7,609 bases of DNA from HGM11788 sp964654945. GTDB lineage: Bacteria; Bacillota; Clostridia; Lachnospirales; CAG-274. A program made the position numbers and the translations under genes. Positions 7,055 through 7,609 of the stretch are shown here, one piece after another. The stretch's first letter is position 1. Every line of letters begins with the position of its first letter. The notes beneath the pieces were generated by a model that worked only from the letters and a program-made list of their open reading frames with translations, searched no databases and had not been told where the DNA came from. The stretch lies in assembly GCA_964654945.1 (NCBI GenBank), contig CAZZLN010000066.1, positions 1 to 7,609 of the forward strand, given 5' to 3'.

Positions 7055-7076
7055 AAAAGCGTAAAGGAGAGATTTT

Positions 7077-7559
7077 ATGAAAAGAAGTTTTTTAGAGGAA
7101 ATGGGTATTGAAAAAAGTGTTATTGACAGGATTATGGACATCAATGGCAAGGATATTAATAAGGCGAAAGCCGAAAACAACAGTGAGGCTCTTTTGCAGC
7201 AGATAAATGATTTAAAAATTCAATTGGAAGAAAAAGAGGCTGAACACAGAGCTAATGTTGAAAATATTATTAAGGATAATGCTGTTAGTATTGCACTTAT
7301 GAAAGCAAATGCCAAAACCGAAAAGGCTGTTAAGGCGTTGATTGATACTGATATTATTAAGGTTGATGAAAATGGCAATATTAGCGGACTTGAGGAACAG
7401 CTTGAAAAACTTACACAGGGAGAGGATACTAAGTATCTCTTTGAAAATAGAAGGTTCAGAGGCACTGTTATTGGGGAAAGTCCAAAAGAGCCGGAGGCTG
7501 ACTTTGAGAATATGAACTATACCCAGATGTGTGCCTATATGGAAAATATGAATAATTAA
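7077..7559 (+). CDS. Phage GP20-type scaffold / minor structural protein
   Basis: This resembles the phage minor structural GP20 family, widely interpreted as the internal scaffold that guides capsid assembly and is then removed. The 160-residue product starts MKRSFLEEMGIEKSVIDRIM and continues with NGKDINKAK, a typical family opening. A charged helical, probably coiled-coil region spans about 36-70, KAVKALIDTDIIKVDENG (83-100) matches the family's conserved middle, GLEEQLEKL (104-112) follows, and the short acidic tail ends near NYTQMCAYMEN. The length is normal or slightly short. AAAGGAGA (7062-7069) is a good ribosome binding site. The gene begins 22 nt after the portal stop, so the two are one transcript. 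A major capsid gene would be expected next, beyond the window. No MuF/gp7-type minor head gene lies between the two. Confidence 0.85.
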   Translation: MKRSFLEEMGIEKSVIDRIMDINGKDINKAKAENNSEALLQQINDLKIQLEEKEAEHRANVENIIKDNAVSIALMKANAKTEKAVKALIDTDIIKVDENGNISGLEEQLEKLTQGEDTKYLFENRRFRGTVIGESPKEPEADFENMNYTQMCAYMENMNN

Positions 7560-7574
7560 TCGAATGAGAGATAG

Positions 7575-7599
7575 ACTCCCACCTCTATAGGTGGTGAGT
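7575..7599. repeat. Imperfect hairpin with a single bulged T after the scaffold gene
   Basis: ACTCCCACCT (7575-7584) pairs over a CTAT loop with AGGTGG-T-GAGT (7589-7599): ten Watson-Crick pairs with one extra T at 7595. It starts 15 nt after the scaffold stop and is followed by AAAGCAAACT, so it lacks the T-run of a terminator. Hairpins with an extrahelical T are characteristic of IS200/IS605-family ends and related REP-type elements, so an element may begin or end here. A regulatory mRNA hairpin before the capsid gene is the main alternative. The window end prevents a decision. Confidence 0.45.
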
Positions 7600-7609
7600 A
7601 AAGCAAACT

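Overview
The window is AT-rich and every supported gene lies on the + strand. Gene content and codon style (Leu CTT/TTA, Arg AGA, frequent ATT and GTT) point to a low-GC Gram-positive bacterium, most likely of class Clostridia and plausibly a gut Oscillospirales/Ruminococcus-type lineage. The genus is inference; no rRNA or other taxonomic marker is present.

Layout. (1) Positions 1-136 hold no convincing gene but contain three close inverted repeats, the last terminator-like. (2) 137-2243 encodes two single-pass membrane proteins of the WalH (YycH) and WalI (YycI) type, the accessory regulators of the WalK/WalR cell-wall two-component system. The kinase and regulator genes are presumably just upstream, outside the window. 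(3) 2244-2429 is intergenic, with an extended -10 promoter (TGATATAAT). (4) 2430-4965 is a tightly packed operon of murA (first step of peptidoglycan synthesis), walJ (YycJ metallo-beta-lactamase-fold protein) and rlmH (23S rRNA pseudouridine-1915 methyltransferase). The genes overlap by 1 and 4 nt, and the operon is closed by an intrinsic terminator whose stem is built from the last codons and stop codon of rlmH. (5) 5004-5357 encodes a small ACT-domain protein. (6) 5358-5620 is very AT-rich and ends in a second extended -10 promoter followed by a dyad over the expected transcription start. (7) 5621-7559 encodes two phage head-assembly proteins, an SPP1 gp6-like portal and a GP20-type scaffold. 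(8) 7575-7599 is a strong hairpin with one bulged T, cut off from its context by the window end.

The first two-thirds is a cell-envelope and ribosome-maturation neighbourhood: WalHI sense or tune envelope homeostasis, MurA supplies the committed peptidoglycan precursor, WalJ is linked to the Wal regulon, and RlmH finishes ribosomes. The abrupt change to phage morphogenesis genes is the most unusual part. An intact portal gene starts straight after a host-type gene, has its own promoter and strong ribosome binding site, and has no terminase upstream and no integrase visible. This looks either like the edge of a rearranged prophage or like a retained head-gene cassette. Identical half-sites TTGTAA/TTACAA stand upstream of both the ACT gene and the portal gene, hinting at shared control.
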